From: an uncultured Marinicella sp.
Lineage (GTDB): Bacteria > Pseudomonadota > Gammaproteobacteria > Xanthomonadales > Marinicellaceae
DNA length: 64,000 bases
Reading direction: 5' to 3'
Assembly (NCBI GenBank): GCA_947502925.1
Contig: CANNBS010000002.1
Coordinates: forward strand, 89,079 to 153,078
Part shown: positions 43,581-52,183 of the stretch, one piece after another
How the letters are laid out: each line of letters starts with the position of its first letter
Numbering within the stretch: position 1 is the first letter of the stretch
The notes under the pieces: generated by a model
Databases searched by the model: none
Told to the model about the DNA's origin: nothing
What the model saw: only the letters and a program-made list of their open reading frames with translations
Position numbers and translations under genes: made by a program

Positions 43581-44853
43581 AAATTACTTTAAAAATCAAA
43601 TCCATGCCGGTGAATGGCCGGTACTGATTTGGTCCTATTTATACTTTGTTTTTTTACTGACAGGTTATTTTATTCTGCGACCCATACGTGAAGAAATGGG
43701 TGTCACCGCAGGTACCGAAAATTATGGCTGGCTATTCTTAACCACTTTCATAGTCATGCTGTTACTGCAGCCTTTTTACGGCAGGGTGGTATCCAATTAT
43801 GCGCGTAAACAATTTATCCCGATTGTTTATGGCTTTTTCGGCTTTATGATCTTTTTAATTTGGGCCGCTTTTCATGTTGTCGGTAAAGACAGTGTCATGC
43901 TGGCACGGGTCTTTTTTGTGTTTGTTTCAGTTTATAATTTATTTATCGTCTCCATTTTCTGGAGCTTTATGGCGGATGTTTACAGTAAAGAGCAGGGGAC
44001 ACGGTTGTTTGGTGTCATTGCTGCCGGCGGTAGCACCGGTGGCATAATAGGCGGTCTGATCACCAGCCAATTGGTGTTTATGGTCGGTACTGTAAATTTA
44101 CTGCTGATATCTTTATTTTTCTTACTGATCTGTATATATGCCGTGCTACGTATTCGTCGCTATGCCGGTGACTCTCAAGTCAACCCGGAAGCACCATTAG
44201 GTGGCAGTCCCATGGAAGGTTTTAAACTGATGCTGGGTTCCCGCTTGCTGCAACAAATTGCCTTAATGACGGTATTTAGCGTCATGATCGGTGGTATTTT
44301 TTATTATTTGCAGGGCGAATATGTCAAACAATATTTTCCTGATCGTGATGCTCGCACCCATGTGTTCGCCAATATCAATATCGCCACCAATGTGCTGACC
44401 TTGTTTTTTCAGTTGATTCTGACGCCTTTTTTATTACAAAGATTTAAAATCAATCACATTTTAGCGATCTTTCCGGTACTGATGGTTTTGGCTTTAAGCT
44501 TATTCTCATTAATGCCAGAGTTAATGATTGTTTTGGCCGCCATTGTTTTACAAAGAAGTGGCGCTTACGGCATTATGAAACCACCCACTGATTGGCTATT
44601 CACCGGTCTCAATGACGCCATTAAATATAAATTCAAAAACTTCTTAGACACCGTCATTTATCGCGGCGGAGATGTCTTTGCGCAACTGGTCGTGGTGCGT
44701 ACACTGGTCATTTTTTCTAAAGATTTACGCGTTTTGTCATTAGTGGGCGTGGTGCTGAGTTTAATTTGGGTTTGGAATGCCGTTACCGTGGGTCGCTTAG
44801 CCATTGAAAAATTCAACGAATCTCGAATTCAGGATTACCCCATTTCCGCCTAA
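43561..44853 (+). CDS. Major facilitator-like transporter (Tlc / NTP:NDP exchanger-like)
   Basis: 430 residues from ATG 43561, chosen because the longer frame back to 43447 is only alr sequence. About 12 membrane helices. Conserved stretches: GYFILRPIREEMGV near 27-40, FYGRVVSNYARKQFIPIVYGFFGFMIF, SIFWSFMADVYSKEQGTRLFGVIAAGGSTGGIIGG near 132-166 and DWLFTGLNDAIKYKFKNFLDTVIYRGGD near 343-370. This resembles AAA-type ATP:ADP antiporter-related MFS proteins in free-living bacteria, whose substrates are unknown; nucleotide transport should not be assumed. It overlaps the alr 3' end by 20 bases. Confidence 0.82.
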   Translation: MLLTKIKNYFKNQIHAGEWPVLIWSYLYFVFLLTGYFILRPIREEMGVTAGTENYGWLFLTTFIVMLLLQPFYGRVVSNYARKQFIPIVYGFFGFMIFLIWAAFHVVGKDSVMLARVFFVFVSVYNLFIVSIFWSFMADVYSKEQGTRLFGVIAAGGSTGGIIGGLITSQLVFMVGTVNLLLISLFFLLICIYAVLRIRRYAGDSQVNPEAPLGGSPMEGFKLMLGSRLLQQIALMTVFSVMIGGIFYYLQGEYVKQYFPDRDARTHVFANINIATNVLTLFFQLILTPFLLQRFKINHILAIFPVLMVLALSLFSLMPELMIVLAAIVLQRSGAYGIMKPPTDWLFTGLNDAIKYKFKNFLDTVIYRGGDVFAQLVVVRTLVIFSKDLRVLSLVGVVLSLIWVWNAVTVGRLAIEKFNESRIQDYPISA

Positions 44854-44948
44854 TTTCAGCAAGACAACATATTAAAAATATGTTAAGCTGTTAAACGTAT
44901 GTTTGAAATACGTCGGAACTTTTATTAACCACTTTTCAAGGGGACACA

Positions 44949-47828
44949 ATGAAACCATTCATATTTAAAAGCATGGCGGCTTGTCTGGCTTTAACCTCGT
45001 CGTTGGCCATGGCTGGCACAGACAAAGCCGGAACAACCACTGTCATGACTAATAAAGGCCTGAGTGCACCGGCCAAAGTTTATTACAATGCCACCCAGAT
45101 ACCCAGTGTTACGGCTAAAACGGAAGTTGATGCGGCCTTTGTTCTGGGCTATGTGCAAGCCGGCGACCGTTTTTATCAGATGGATTACACCCGTAAGATA
45201 TCTCAAGGCCGCCTGGCAGAACTGGTGGGTGAAGCGGCGTTGTCGAATGACATTCAATTCAGAACCATTGGTTTTGAACGCTGGGCCAGAAATTCAATGA
45301 AAGTGTTCACTCCGAATACCAAAGCGATTTTAAAAGCTTATAGTGATGGTGTGAATGCCTGGCTTGATAGCAATCCATTACCACCGGAATATCAGGGATT
45401 GGAAATTGATACAGCAGACCGTTGGTTGCCAATTCATTCGGTGGCCATTGCAAAAGTCATCGCTTTTCAATTATCCAATGACCTACAGGAAATTGACTGG
45501 ACCATTGCCATAAATACGTTCCAGCAAGTCGGTCAAGCCGCTGGTTTTGATGGTACGGCTTTATTTATGGAAGATTTATATCGGGCAGCGCCACCGGATG
45601 ATCGCGTGAGTATGCCTGATTTCTTTGCGGATATGGGTATTATCGGTGCAGCCGGTACAAAAAGTTTGGTTGATGCAGCCAAAGATTACACGTTAAACCT
45701 CAGTGATTCGCAACTGGGGTTATTGCACAACATTAAAGCCAACTGGGAAAGCACCCAGTTGATTAAATCCATGAAGAATGATGGTGAAACCGATAAAGGC
45801 TCAAACTTTTGGGCGGTCTCATCTGACCACACCGAAAACGGTTTTCCACTGATTGCCAATGACCCGCATTTAAGTCTGGATTACCCATCGGTCTTTTATC
45901 CTGCCCACGTGGCCACCGAAGATGGTTTAAATGTAGCCGGCGTTCAGTTCCCAGGCGCGCCGATTACTGCGCAAGGCTGTAATGAAAGCTTGTGCTGGGG
46001 CAGTACCGTGCATCCGGTGGATGAAACTGATTTTTATTTTGAAAGCATTAAAACCAACAGCTTTGGTTTACCCACGCACACGGTTTATCAAGGTCAGGAG
46101 GAGCCTTTGGTGTGGATGTTCCAGAGTTACTTTGTTAACCAGATCGGTGATGGCACCATGAACAACACCGAACGCGCCAATGTGGGTTACACAAACGGCG
46201 GCTTAACCTTTTTGGTACCTCGCCGTGGTTATGGTCCGATTTTAAGTTTAGATACTGAAAATGCACAGGCGGTTTCCATGCAATTCACCGGATTTGGTCC
46301 CACCAAAGAAGTGGAAGCGTTCCTGGAAATGAGTCGTGCCAAAACCACCGAAGAGTTTGGTGTGGCTTTGACCAAATTTGATTTTGGCTCACAAAACTTT
46401 GCCGTGGCTGATACCGAAGGCAATGTTGCCTATTACACCGGTGCCGAAGTACCACTGCGTGAAGATTTACAGACCATGATGCAACCCGATGGTGTACCAC
46501 CCATGTTTATTCGTGACGGTTCCGGTGAGCACATGAACGAATGGATGCCGTTGGGTGACCAAGATATGAATCAGTCAACGCCTTTTGCGGTAATTCCATT
46601 TGATGAAATGCCGCATCAAATAAACCCCGATCGCGGTTATATTGCCAACGCCAACAACGATCCGATCGGTGTGTCTTTGGATAACAATGTCCTGAATCAG
46701 GTGCGTGCCGGTGGTGGTTTATACTATATTTCACAAGGCGGTTATTCTGCGTTCCGTCAGGGGCGTTTAGACCGCATTCTGGAAGCCGGTATCGCTGAGG
46801 GCAAAAAATTTAACTTGCAGGATATGAAAGAAATTCAGGCCAATAACCAGATGATGGATGCTGAATTGATCATGCCGCATATTATGAATGCGGTTCAGCG
46901 TGCTTCTGCAGCGGATGCCTGGCCGGGTATTCAGCAATTCTTAGCCGATCCGCGTGTTCAGCAAGCCGCCGGCTACTTTCAGACCTGGGATTTCAGTACA
47001 CCCACCGGTTTAGCCGAAGGTTATGATCCCTTTGATAATCCCATGGCATTAACACCGCCAACACAGGCAGAAATTGATGCCTCCATTGCCGCCAGTATTT
47101 ATGCGGTATGGCGTTCAAACGGTATTCGTAACACCATTGATGCCACCTTGTCAGGCATTGATGATGCCATCGGCATGACTGTTTTGACCGAGAATCGCCC
47201 GGGTAATAAATATTCGATTAATGCCTTTAAACATTTACTGGATGCTTTTCCCGAGAATCAGGGTTATGGCGCATCAGGTATTAACTTCTTCACCAATCCA
47301 CAGGCACCGACTCGTGAAGACGCCCGTGATTACATTATTCTGGCGTCTCTAAAACAATCCTTAGACCAAATGGCCGGTGATGATTATGCCGCCGCGTTTG
47401 GAAATTCAACGGATTTAACAGACTATCGCTGGGGTAAATTACACCGCATTACCTTCTCACATTCTCTGGGTGATCAGTTATCTGTGCCTAACGGTATGTT
47501 TGGATTAGCCACGGTAGATGGGTTACCGGGTGTGGCAAGAGCAGGGGGTTATCAGGTCCTGGATGCCTCTACCCATGGCGTCCGTGGTAATTCCAGTAAC
47601 GGCTTTATGTTTTCATCGGGCCCGGCCAGACGTTTTGTCGGTGAAGTCACACCGATGGGCATTATGGCCGAACAGGTGATTCCCGGTGGTCAAAGCGGTA
47701 ACATCACCACAGGTGCCAACTACGTGAATCAGTTGTTCTCCTGGTTGGTGAATGATTACTTGCCATTGATTACTGACTTGAACACCATTCAGGCGATGGC
47801 GACAGAAGAAGTCGAGTTTACGCCTTAA
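44949..47828 (+). CDS. Penicillin acylase-family amidase (Ntn hydrolase)
   Basis: Periplasmic or secreted hydrolase, 959 residues. A signal peptide ends at SLAMA (about residue 22). An alpha-chain region occupies about 23-270 (VLGYVQAGDRFYQMDYTRKISQGRLAEL), a spacer follows, then the autocleavage site with the N-terminal nucleophile Ser near 285 in KGSNFWAVS; ANDPHLSLDYPSVFYPAHV lies just after. Family members hydrolyse penicillins, acyl-homoserine lactones or other amides; the substrate cannot be told apart here. AAGGGGACACA stands before the ATG. Single-gene unit with its own terminator. Confidence 0.9.
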   Translation: MKPFIFKSMAACLALTSSLAMAGTDKAGTTTVMTNKGLSAPAKVYYNATQIPSVTAKTEVDAAFVLGYVQAGDRFYQMDYTRKISQGRLAELVGEAALSNDIQFRTIGFERWARNSMKVFTPNTKAILKAYSDGVNAWLDSNPLPPEYQGLEIDTADRWLPIHSVAIAKVIAFQLSNDLQEIDWTIAINTFQQVGQAAGFDGTALFMEDLYRAAPPDDRVSMPDFFADMGIIGAAGTKSLVDAAKDYTLNLSDSQLGLLHNIKANWESTQLIKSMKNDGETDKGSNFWAVSSDHTENGFPLIANDPHLSLDYPSVFYPAHVATEDGLNVAGVQFPGAPITAQGCNESLCWGSTVHPVDETDFYFESIKTNSFGLPTHTVYQGQEEPLVWMFQSYFVNQIGDGTMNNTERANVGYTNGGLTFLVPRRGYGPILSLDTENAQAVSMQFTGFGPTKEVEAFLEMSRAKTTEEFGVALTKFDFGSQNFAVADTEGNVAYYTGAEVPLREDLQTMMQPDGVPPMFIRDGSGEHMNEWMPLGDQDMNQSTPFAVIPFDEMPHQINPDRGYIANANNDPIGVSLDNNVLNQVRAGGGLYYISQGGYSAFRQGRLDRILEAGIAEGKKFNLQDMKEIQANNQMMDAELIMPHIMNAVQRASAADAWPGIQQFLADPRVQQAAGYFQTWDFSTPTGLAEGYDPFDNPMALTPPTQAEIDASIAASIYAVWRSNGIRNTIDATLSGIDDAIGMTVLTENRPGNKYSINAFKHLLDAFPENQGYGASGINFFTNPQAPTREDARDYIILASLKQSLDQMAGDDYAAAFGNSTDLTDYRWGKLHRITFSHSLGDQLSVPNGMFGLATVDGLPGVARAGGYQVLDASTHGVRGNSSNGFMFSSGPARRFVGEVTPMGIMAEQVIPGGQSGNITTGANYVNQLFSWLVNDYLPLITDLNTIQAMATEEVEFTP

Positions 47829-47848
47829 AAAGAGTCTAAAATCTAAAA

Positions 47849-47885
47849 TAACCGTCATCTTTAGTTTTAGGGTGGCGGTTTTTTA
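47849..47885 (+). terminator. Intrinsic terminator after the penicillin acylase gene
   Basis: AACCGTCAT pairs with GTGGCGGTT (one G-T pair), with a 14-base loop, followed by six T residues. Lies about 20 bases after the stop codon. Confidence 0.8.
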
Positions 47886-47913
47886 TTGAACTTTTTAAGA
47901 GATTAAGTATCAT
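47886..47913 (+). promoter_or_regulatory. Candidate promoter of the copper operon
   Basis: TTGAAC (47886-47891), a 16-base spacer and TATCAT (47908-47913). The predicted start is within a few bases of the ATG at 47923, so the first message may be leaderless. I saw no clear CueR-type long spacer or CusR-like direct repeats. Confidence 0.45.
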
Positions 47914-47922
47914 AGTGATATC

Positions 47923-48324
47923 ATGAAATCGCGCAAACGGCAGATACCACCTCTCAGTGTAGTCATCACGATGTTACTGTTGTTCTCAACAGGACAAGTG
48001 CTGGCGGTTGCCCATACGCATACCATGAATAGCCAAAGCCAACCTCAGGCAATGGCCCAAGACTGTAATCACATGGCCCAGCAAGATAACAGTCAACAAT
48101 CCATGAATAGTGATGCCATGGATCACACTAACATGACTGCCATGTCTGATTGTTGTGAGACATTATGTCAATGTCCACAGGCCTTGTGTTCCACGGTTTT
48201 ACTATTGTCAAAAGCACAATCAACACAATTTTTTGTTTATAAGCCCATTACCCAAGCGGTATTTGCAGATGGCTTTTATCTGAACAAAGACCAATCACCA
48301 CTCTATCGTCCTCCAATAATTTAA
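47923..48324 (+). CDS. Small exported Met/His/Cys-rich protein at the head of the copper operon
   Basis: 133 residues. A basic N-terminus and hydrophobic segment (about 10-28) form a signal peptide or anchor. The central part holds many possible metal ligands: AHTHTMN, QDCNHMAQQ, NSDAMDHTNMTAMSDCCETLCQCPQ. A short hydrophobic stretch (LCSTVLLLSK) follows, and the end is LYRPPII. No named family recognised with certainty. Met, His and Cys clusters suit Cu(I)/Ag(I). The layout recurs in the leader gene of the second metal operon (61113). It stands 153 bases before the DUF411 gene; that gap shows only a ribosome site (GGAG). Confidence 0.7.
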   Translation: MKSRKRQIPPLSVVITMLLLFSTGQVLAVAHTHTMNSQSQPQAMAQDCNHMAQQDNSQQSMNSDAMDHTNMTAMSDCCETLCQCPQALCSTVLLLSKAQSTQFFVYKPITQAVFADGFYLNKDQSPLYRPPII

Positions 48325-48477
48325 TTTCCACAGCCGACCTGCGTCTGAAATAAGTGCCTTTGAGGCTCTATTTCATCGCCTTAGAAATTAAATTTTAAAT
48401 TCATTCGGGTTCTTATCATGACCAGCCAGTTAAACCTGGTGTGATTTCACCCCGGTGAGAGAACAATTGGAGTTCAC

Positions 48478-48978
48478 ATGAAAATTATTCAATACACACT
48501 TTCAGCCATGGTGCTGACACTATCCTTTGCATTATTATTATTGATGACCGTCACTGATTTAAAAGCGGAGACTGTCGATATTCCTTTAACTGTCTATAAA
48601 AGCGCCACTTGTGGCTGCTGCGTGAAGTGGATTGATCATGCCAATGATCATGGATTAACAGCAAAAGGCATCAATAGTACACAGTTAAATAAACTTAAAG
48701 ACCAACACCAGGTTCCGGCCAACTATCGCTCCTGTCATACGGCCGTGAGTCAGGATGGTTATGTGTTTGAAGGCCATATTCCGGCCAAGTATGTACAACA
48801 ATTCTTACAAGAACAACCCGATGATTATATCGGCCTGGTGGTACCCGGTATGCCTGTGGGCAGCCCCGGCATGGAGTACATGAATAAATTCAGTCCTTAC
48901 GTCATTATGGCGTTTGATAAAGAAGGTAAGCTCACACCGTATGCAGAAATCAATCATTTTGAGGCGCAATTCGAATGA
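48478..48978 (+). CDS. DUF411 copper-associated periplasmic protein
   Basis: 166 residues. N-terminal membrane or signal segment about 10-27. The DUF411 core VYKSATCGCCVKWIDHANDHG is near 39-59, with a CxCC cluster in TCGCCVKW, followed by GINSTQLNKLKDQHQVPANYRSCHTAVSQDGYVFEGHIPA and GLVVPGMPVGSPGMEY, which carries conserved Met and His. Members accompany copper-resistance genes and probably bind Cu(I). GGAG stands eight bases before the ATG. The stop overlaps the TolC-like gene by four bases. Confidence 0.9.
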   Translation: MKIIQYTLSAMVLTLSFALLLLMTVTDLKAETVDIPLTVYKSATCGCCVKWIDHANDHGLTAKGINSTQLNKLKDQHQVPANYRSCHTAVSQDGYVFEGHIPAKYVQQFLQEQPDDYIGLVVPGMPVGSPGMEYMNKFSPYVIMAFDKEGKLTPYAEINHFEAQFE

Positions 48979-50366
48979 ATATCCATTTGCTTAAATTTTT
49001 TCTCTATGCCGGATTGCTGGTGATTGTTATGCAATCACCGGCCGTTCAGGCTGCAGACCAACAGTTTAATGAGCCTTTGAGTTTAACAACCGCCATTCAG
49101 TTGGCTGAAAAAAATGACCCCTGGCTTTTGGGCAATCAAAACAAGCAACGCTTGCTTGAGTCTTTAGCCATCGCAGCGGATCAGTTACCGGACCCTAAAA
49201 TATCTGTGGGTGTGATGGGGCTCGCTGCAGACAGCTTTGATTTTAACCAGGAAGGCATGACCCAGCTCCAACTCGGTGTGTCACAAATGTTTCCCCGCGG
49301 TGACACCCGGCAATTAAGCCACAAACGCCTCAATACACTGGCACAACAATACCCTTACCAAAGGCAAAACCGCACAGCGGAATTAACCGTTAAAGTCAGT
49401 CAGCTTTGGCTCAGTGTTTTTCAGGCCCAGGAAAGTATTCGTCTGATTGAACAAGACCGAGAACTGTTTGAGTACCTGGTGGATGTGGCTGAAGCCAGTT
49501 ATACCACTGTGACCGGTAACACCCGGCAACAGGATTTAATCCGTGCACAACTGGAGTTAACCCGTTTGGATGACCGTCTGACCGCCTTACAACAAAATAA
49601 AGAACAGGCCATGCAACAGCTGAGTGAATTTATTAATGACTACAGACCTGATATGTCCGGTCATGTCGGTGCCGACAATAATCATACCAATCAAGCAGTC
49701 AGTCAGCAATTACCGTCCATTGAACCATTAGATCAATCGCTGATTGAGTCTCAGGACATTGATAAAAATCATTTATACCGGCAATTTGCACAGCATCCTG
49801 CCATCAAAGCCGTGCAACAACGCATTGAAGCTGAGCATGTCGGCGTTGAATTGGCCCGACAAAAATACAAACCGGCCTGGGGCGTGAATGCCGCTTACGG
49901 CTATCGTGCCGATGCCAATAATGGCCTTAATCGGGATGATTTATTTTCCGTGGGGGTTACATTTGATGTGCCTTTATTCACAAAAAACCGACAGGATCAG
50001 ACGCTTAAAGCCGCGGTGTCATCGGCTGAGGCCATTGAAACCGAACAGGATTTGCTGCTGCGTAAAATGATTGCTTCATTCCAAACGGAAAAATCAAACC
50101 TGTTACGACTGTACCAAAGACAGGCGCTCTACAAGCAACAATTATTACCCCAAATGAGTGAACAGGCAAAAGCATCGTTAACGGCATACACCAACGATGA
50201 CGGGGATTTTGCCGAAGTGGTGCGCGCTCGCATTGCCGAATTAAATGCCCGGATAGATGCCCTGAAAATTAACGTCGATATCGAAAAAACAAAAATTAAA
50301 CTCAACTATTTATTGATGACGCAGCCTGAGCAGGTGATTGCGACACAATCGGAGAATAAAAAATGA
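48975..50366 (+). CDS. cusC: Outer-membrane efflux channel, CusC/TolC-like
   Basis: Outer-membrane channel that completes the tripartite copper pump. 463 residues. A signal peptide ends at VQAAD (about residue 27). Two OEP repeats: about 35-230 (LTTAIQLAEKNDPWLLGNQNKQRLLE, MGLAADSFDFNQEGMTQLQLGVSQMFPRGDTR) and 265-455 (AQHPAIKAVQQRIEAEHVGVELARQKYKPAWGVNAAYGYR, FSVGVTFDVPLF). Long coiled-coil helices are evident. No N-terminal lipobox is seen, unlike E. coli CusC. Four-base overlaps on both sides place it firmly between DUF411 and the adaptor gene. Confidence 0.88.
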   Translation: MNIHLLKFFLYAGLLVIVMQSPAVQAADQQFNEPLSLTTAIQLAEKNDPWLLGNQNKQRLLESLAIAADQLPDPKISVGVMGLAADSFDFNQEGMTQLQLGVSQMFPRGDTRQLSHKRLNTLAQQYPYQRQNRTAELTVKVSQLWLSVFQAQESIRLIEQDRELFEYLVDVAEASYTTVTGNTRQQDLIRAQLELTRLDDRLTALQQNKEQAMQQLSEFINDYRPDMSGHVGADNNHTNQAVSQQLPSIEPLDQSLIESQDIDKNHLYRQFAQHPAIKAVQQRIEAEHVGVELARQKYKPAWGVNAAYGYRADANNGLNRDDLFSVGVTFDVPLFTKNRQDQTLKAAVSSAEAIETEQDLLLRKMIASFQTEKSNLLRLYQRQALYKQQLLPQMSEQAKASLTAYTNDDGDFAEVVRARIAELNARIDALKINVDIEKTKIKLNYLLMTQPEQVIATQSENKK

Positions 50367-52183
50367 CGACGTCTAAAAGCAATTTAAAAGGTCTTTTAAT
50401 CGGATTAATTATCGGCATTGTGGTGACTGTCCTCATTTTCAAAATGCTCAATTCAAGTGATTCACCAGAATCTACAAGTACATCAGATAAAAATGAGCCT
50501 TTATACTGGGTAGCACCGATGGATCCCAATTATAAGCGAGACCAGCCCGGTCAATCACCCATGGGTATGGATTTGATTCCGGTCTATGAAGAAGGCGGCG
50601 CATCGGAAGAAGGCCCCGGAACCATAAAAATTTCACCCACAGTGGTTAATAACCTGGGCGTGAGAACTGAAAAAGTTGAAAAACAATCGATACACACTGA
50701 AATAAAGACCGTCGGCTATGTTCAGTATGATGAAGATTTATTGGTACATATTCACCCCAGGGTAGAAGGTTGGGTAGAAAAATTATTCGTCAAAGCTGCC
50801 GGCAATCCGGTGGAGCTAGGACAGCCGTTGTATGAATTGTATGCACCGGAATTGGTGAATGCCCAGGAAGAATACCTGTTAACGTTAAAACAAAACAATC
50901 CACGCCTTATACGTGCCACAGAAAACCGACTCAAATCCCTGCAATTTTCTCAACGACATATTAATGAGCTCAAAAAAAAACGCACAGTCAAACAAAAAGT
51001 CACCTTTTATGCGCCCCAAAGTGGTGTGGTGGAAGATTTAAATGTGCGTGAAGGCCATTATGTAAAACCCGGTGATATTGTCATGTCAATCGCTTCACTG
51101 GAGGATGTCTGGGTAGAAGCTGAAGTTTTTGAACGGCAGGCTGATTTACTGGCTGTTAGCCAACAAGTCACCATGCGCCTGGATTATTTACCCGGTCAGA
51201 AATGGACGGGGCAAGTAGATTATATCTATCCGACCCTTAACCCGGATACCAGAACGGTCACTGTTCGGCTTAAGTTTAATAACAGCGACAAACAGCTAAA
51301 GCCTAATATGTTCGCCCAGATCAGCATTCACAGCAATCCCATGAACGACGTTCTGGTGGTACCCACTGAAGCGGTCATCAGGACCGGCGAATCAAACCGT
51401 GTGGTATTGGCGTTAGGTGACGGTCAGTTTAAATCCATTGACGTTGAACTGGGCCGGTTTTATAACCAGCAGGCTGAAGTTCTGAGTGGCCTTAAAGCGG
51501 GTGATCAAGTCGTGACTTCAGCCCAGTTTCTGATTGATTCAGAATCCAGTAAAACTTCAGATTTTAAACGCATGGAAGATGACGAAGACAGGCCCGAAAG
51601 CGTTTGGGTGGCGGCCACCATTCAAAGCGTCATGCAGGACCACAGAATGATTAATGCCAGCCATGAGCCCATTGAAGAATGGGACTGGCCAGAAATGACC
51701 ATGGACTTTACCGTTGCAGAAAATGTGGATATGAGCGGCTTAAAAGCTGGCACACAAGCCCATTTAGAGATTAAACGAGTGTCTGAACAGTCTTATCAGG
51801 TGACAGGCATACATATTCAATCAGAAAAAGAAGCTGGTTCATCCATCGATCACAGTCAACATGATATGTCAGAAGAATCTGATGATCAAGCAATCATGGA
51901 TCATAGCCAACATAATATGTCTGATGAATCGGCCGACAAATCAACTGAAGATCATTCCGATCACAATATGTCAGAAATGGATCACAGCCAGCACGATATG
52001 TCTGAAGGAGCGGAGGATCACTCAAGCATGGATCATTCAGGATATGATATGTCTTCGATGAACCACAGTCAGCATGAGATGCCAGAAAAATCAACTGAAC
52101 AAGACCCCACAGACCATTCAGATCATGATATGTCCTCAATGAATCACAATGATGATGCTGACAGTGGAGACAACCATGATTAA
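50363..52183 (+). CDS. cusB: CusB-like periplasmic adaptor with CusF domain and His/Met repeat tail
   Basis: Membrane-fusion subunit of the copper/silver RND pump, 606 residues. N-terminal anchor about 10-28; a heavy-metal-binding segment (YWVAPMDPNYKRDQPGQSPMGMDL, about 48-71) in the Met/Asp form; lipoyl-barrel and coiled-coil adaptor core about 85-400 (EGWVEKLFVKAAGNPVELGQPLYELYAPELV); a CusF-like domain about 413-485 (MQDHRMINASHEPIEEWDWPEMTMDFTV); then a tail of about 110 residues built of DHSQHDMSE-like units. The CusF fusion is known in the family; the repeat tail is unusually long. It overlaps cusC by four bases and cusA by eight. Confidence 0.9.
   Translation: MTTSKSNLKGLLIGLIIGIVVTVLIFKMLNSSDSPESTSTSDKNEPLYWVAPMDPNYKRDQPGQSPMGMDLIPVYEEGGASEEGPGTIKISPTVVNNLGVRTEKVEKQSIHTEIKTVGYVQYDEDLLVHIHPRVEGWVEKLFVKAAGNPVELGQPLYELYAPELVNAQEEYLLTLKQNNPRLIRATENRLKSLQFSQRHINELKKKRTVKQKVTFYAPQSGVVEDLNVREGHYVKPGDIVMSIASLEDVWVEAEVFERQADLLAVSQQVTMRLDYLPGQKWTGQVDYIYPTLNPDTRTVTVRLKFNNSDKQLKPNMFAQISIHSNPMNDVLVVPTEAVIRTGESNRVVLALGDGQFKSIDVELGRFYNQQAEVLSGLKAGDQVVTSAQFLIDSESSKTSDFKRMEDDEDRPESVWVAATIQSVMQDHRMINASHEPIEEWDWPEMTMDFTVAENVDMSGLKAGTQAHLEIKRVSEQSYQVTGIHIQSEKEAGSSIDHSQHDMSEESDDQAIMDHSQHNMSDESADKSTEDHSDHNMSEMDHSQHDMSEGAEDHSSMDHSGYDMSSMNHSQHEMPEKSTEQDPTDHSDHDMSSMNHNDDADSGDNHD
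51843..52183 (+). repeat. Tandem repeat tail of the CusB-like adaptor
   Basis: Coding repeat of about seven imperfect units around DHSQHDMSE, with variants DHSDHNMSE, DHSGYDMSS, NHSQHEMPE and DHSDHDMSS. At DNA level GATCAYAGYCARCATRATATGTC-like stretches recur at variable spacing. The acidic, His- and Met-rich composition suggests a flexible metal-binding tail. Confidence 0.8.

Noticed and set aside
51843-52150. Regular repeats that might be read as a CRISPR array
   Set aside because: Units are imperfect, in frame, of variable spacing and inside an intact cusB; no cas genes are near.
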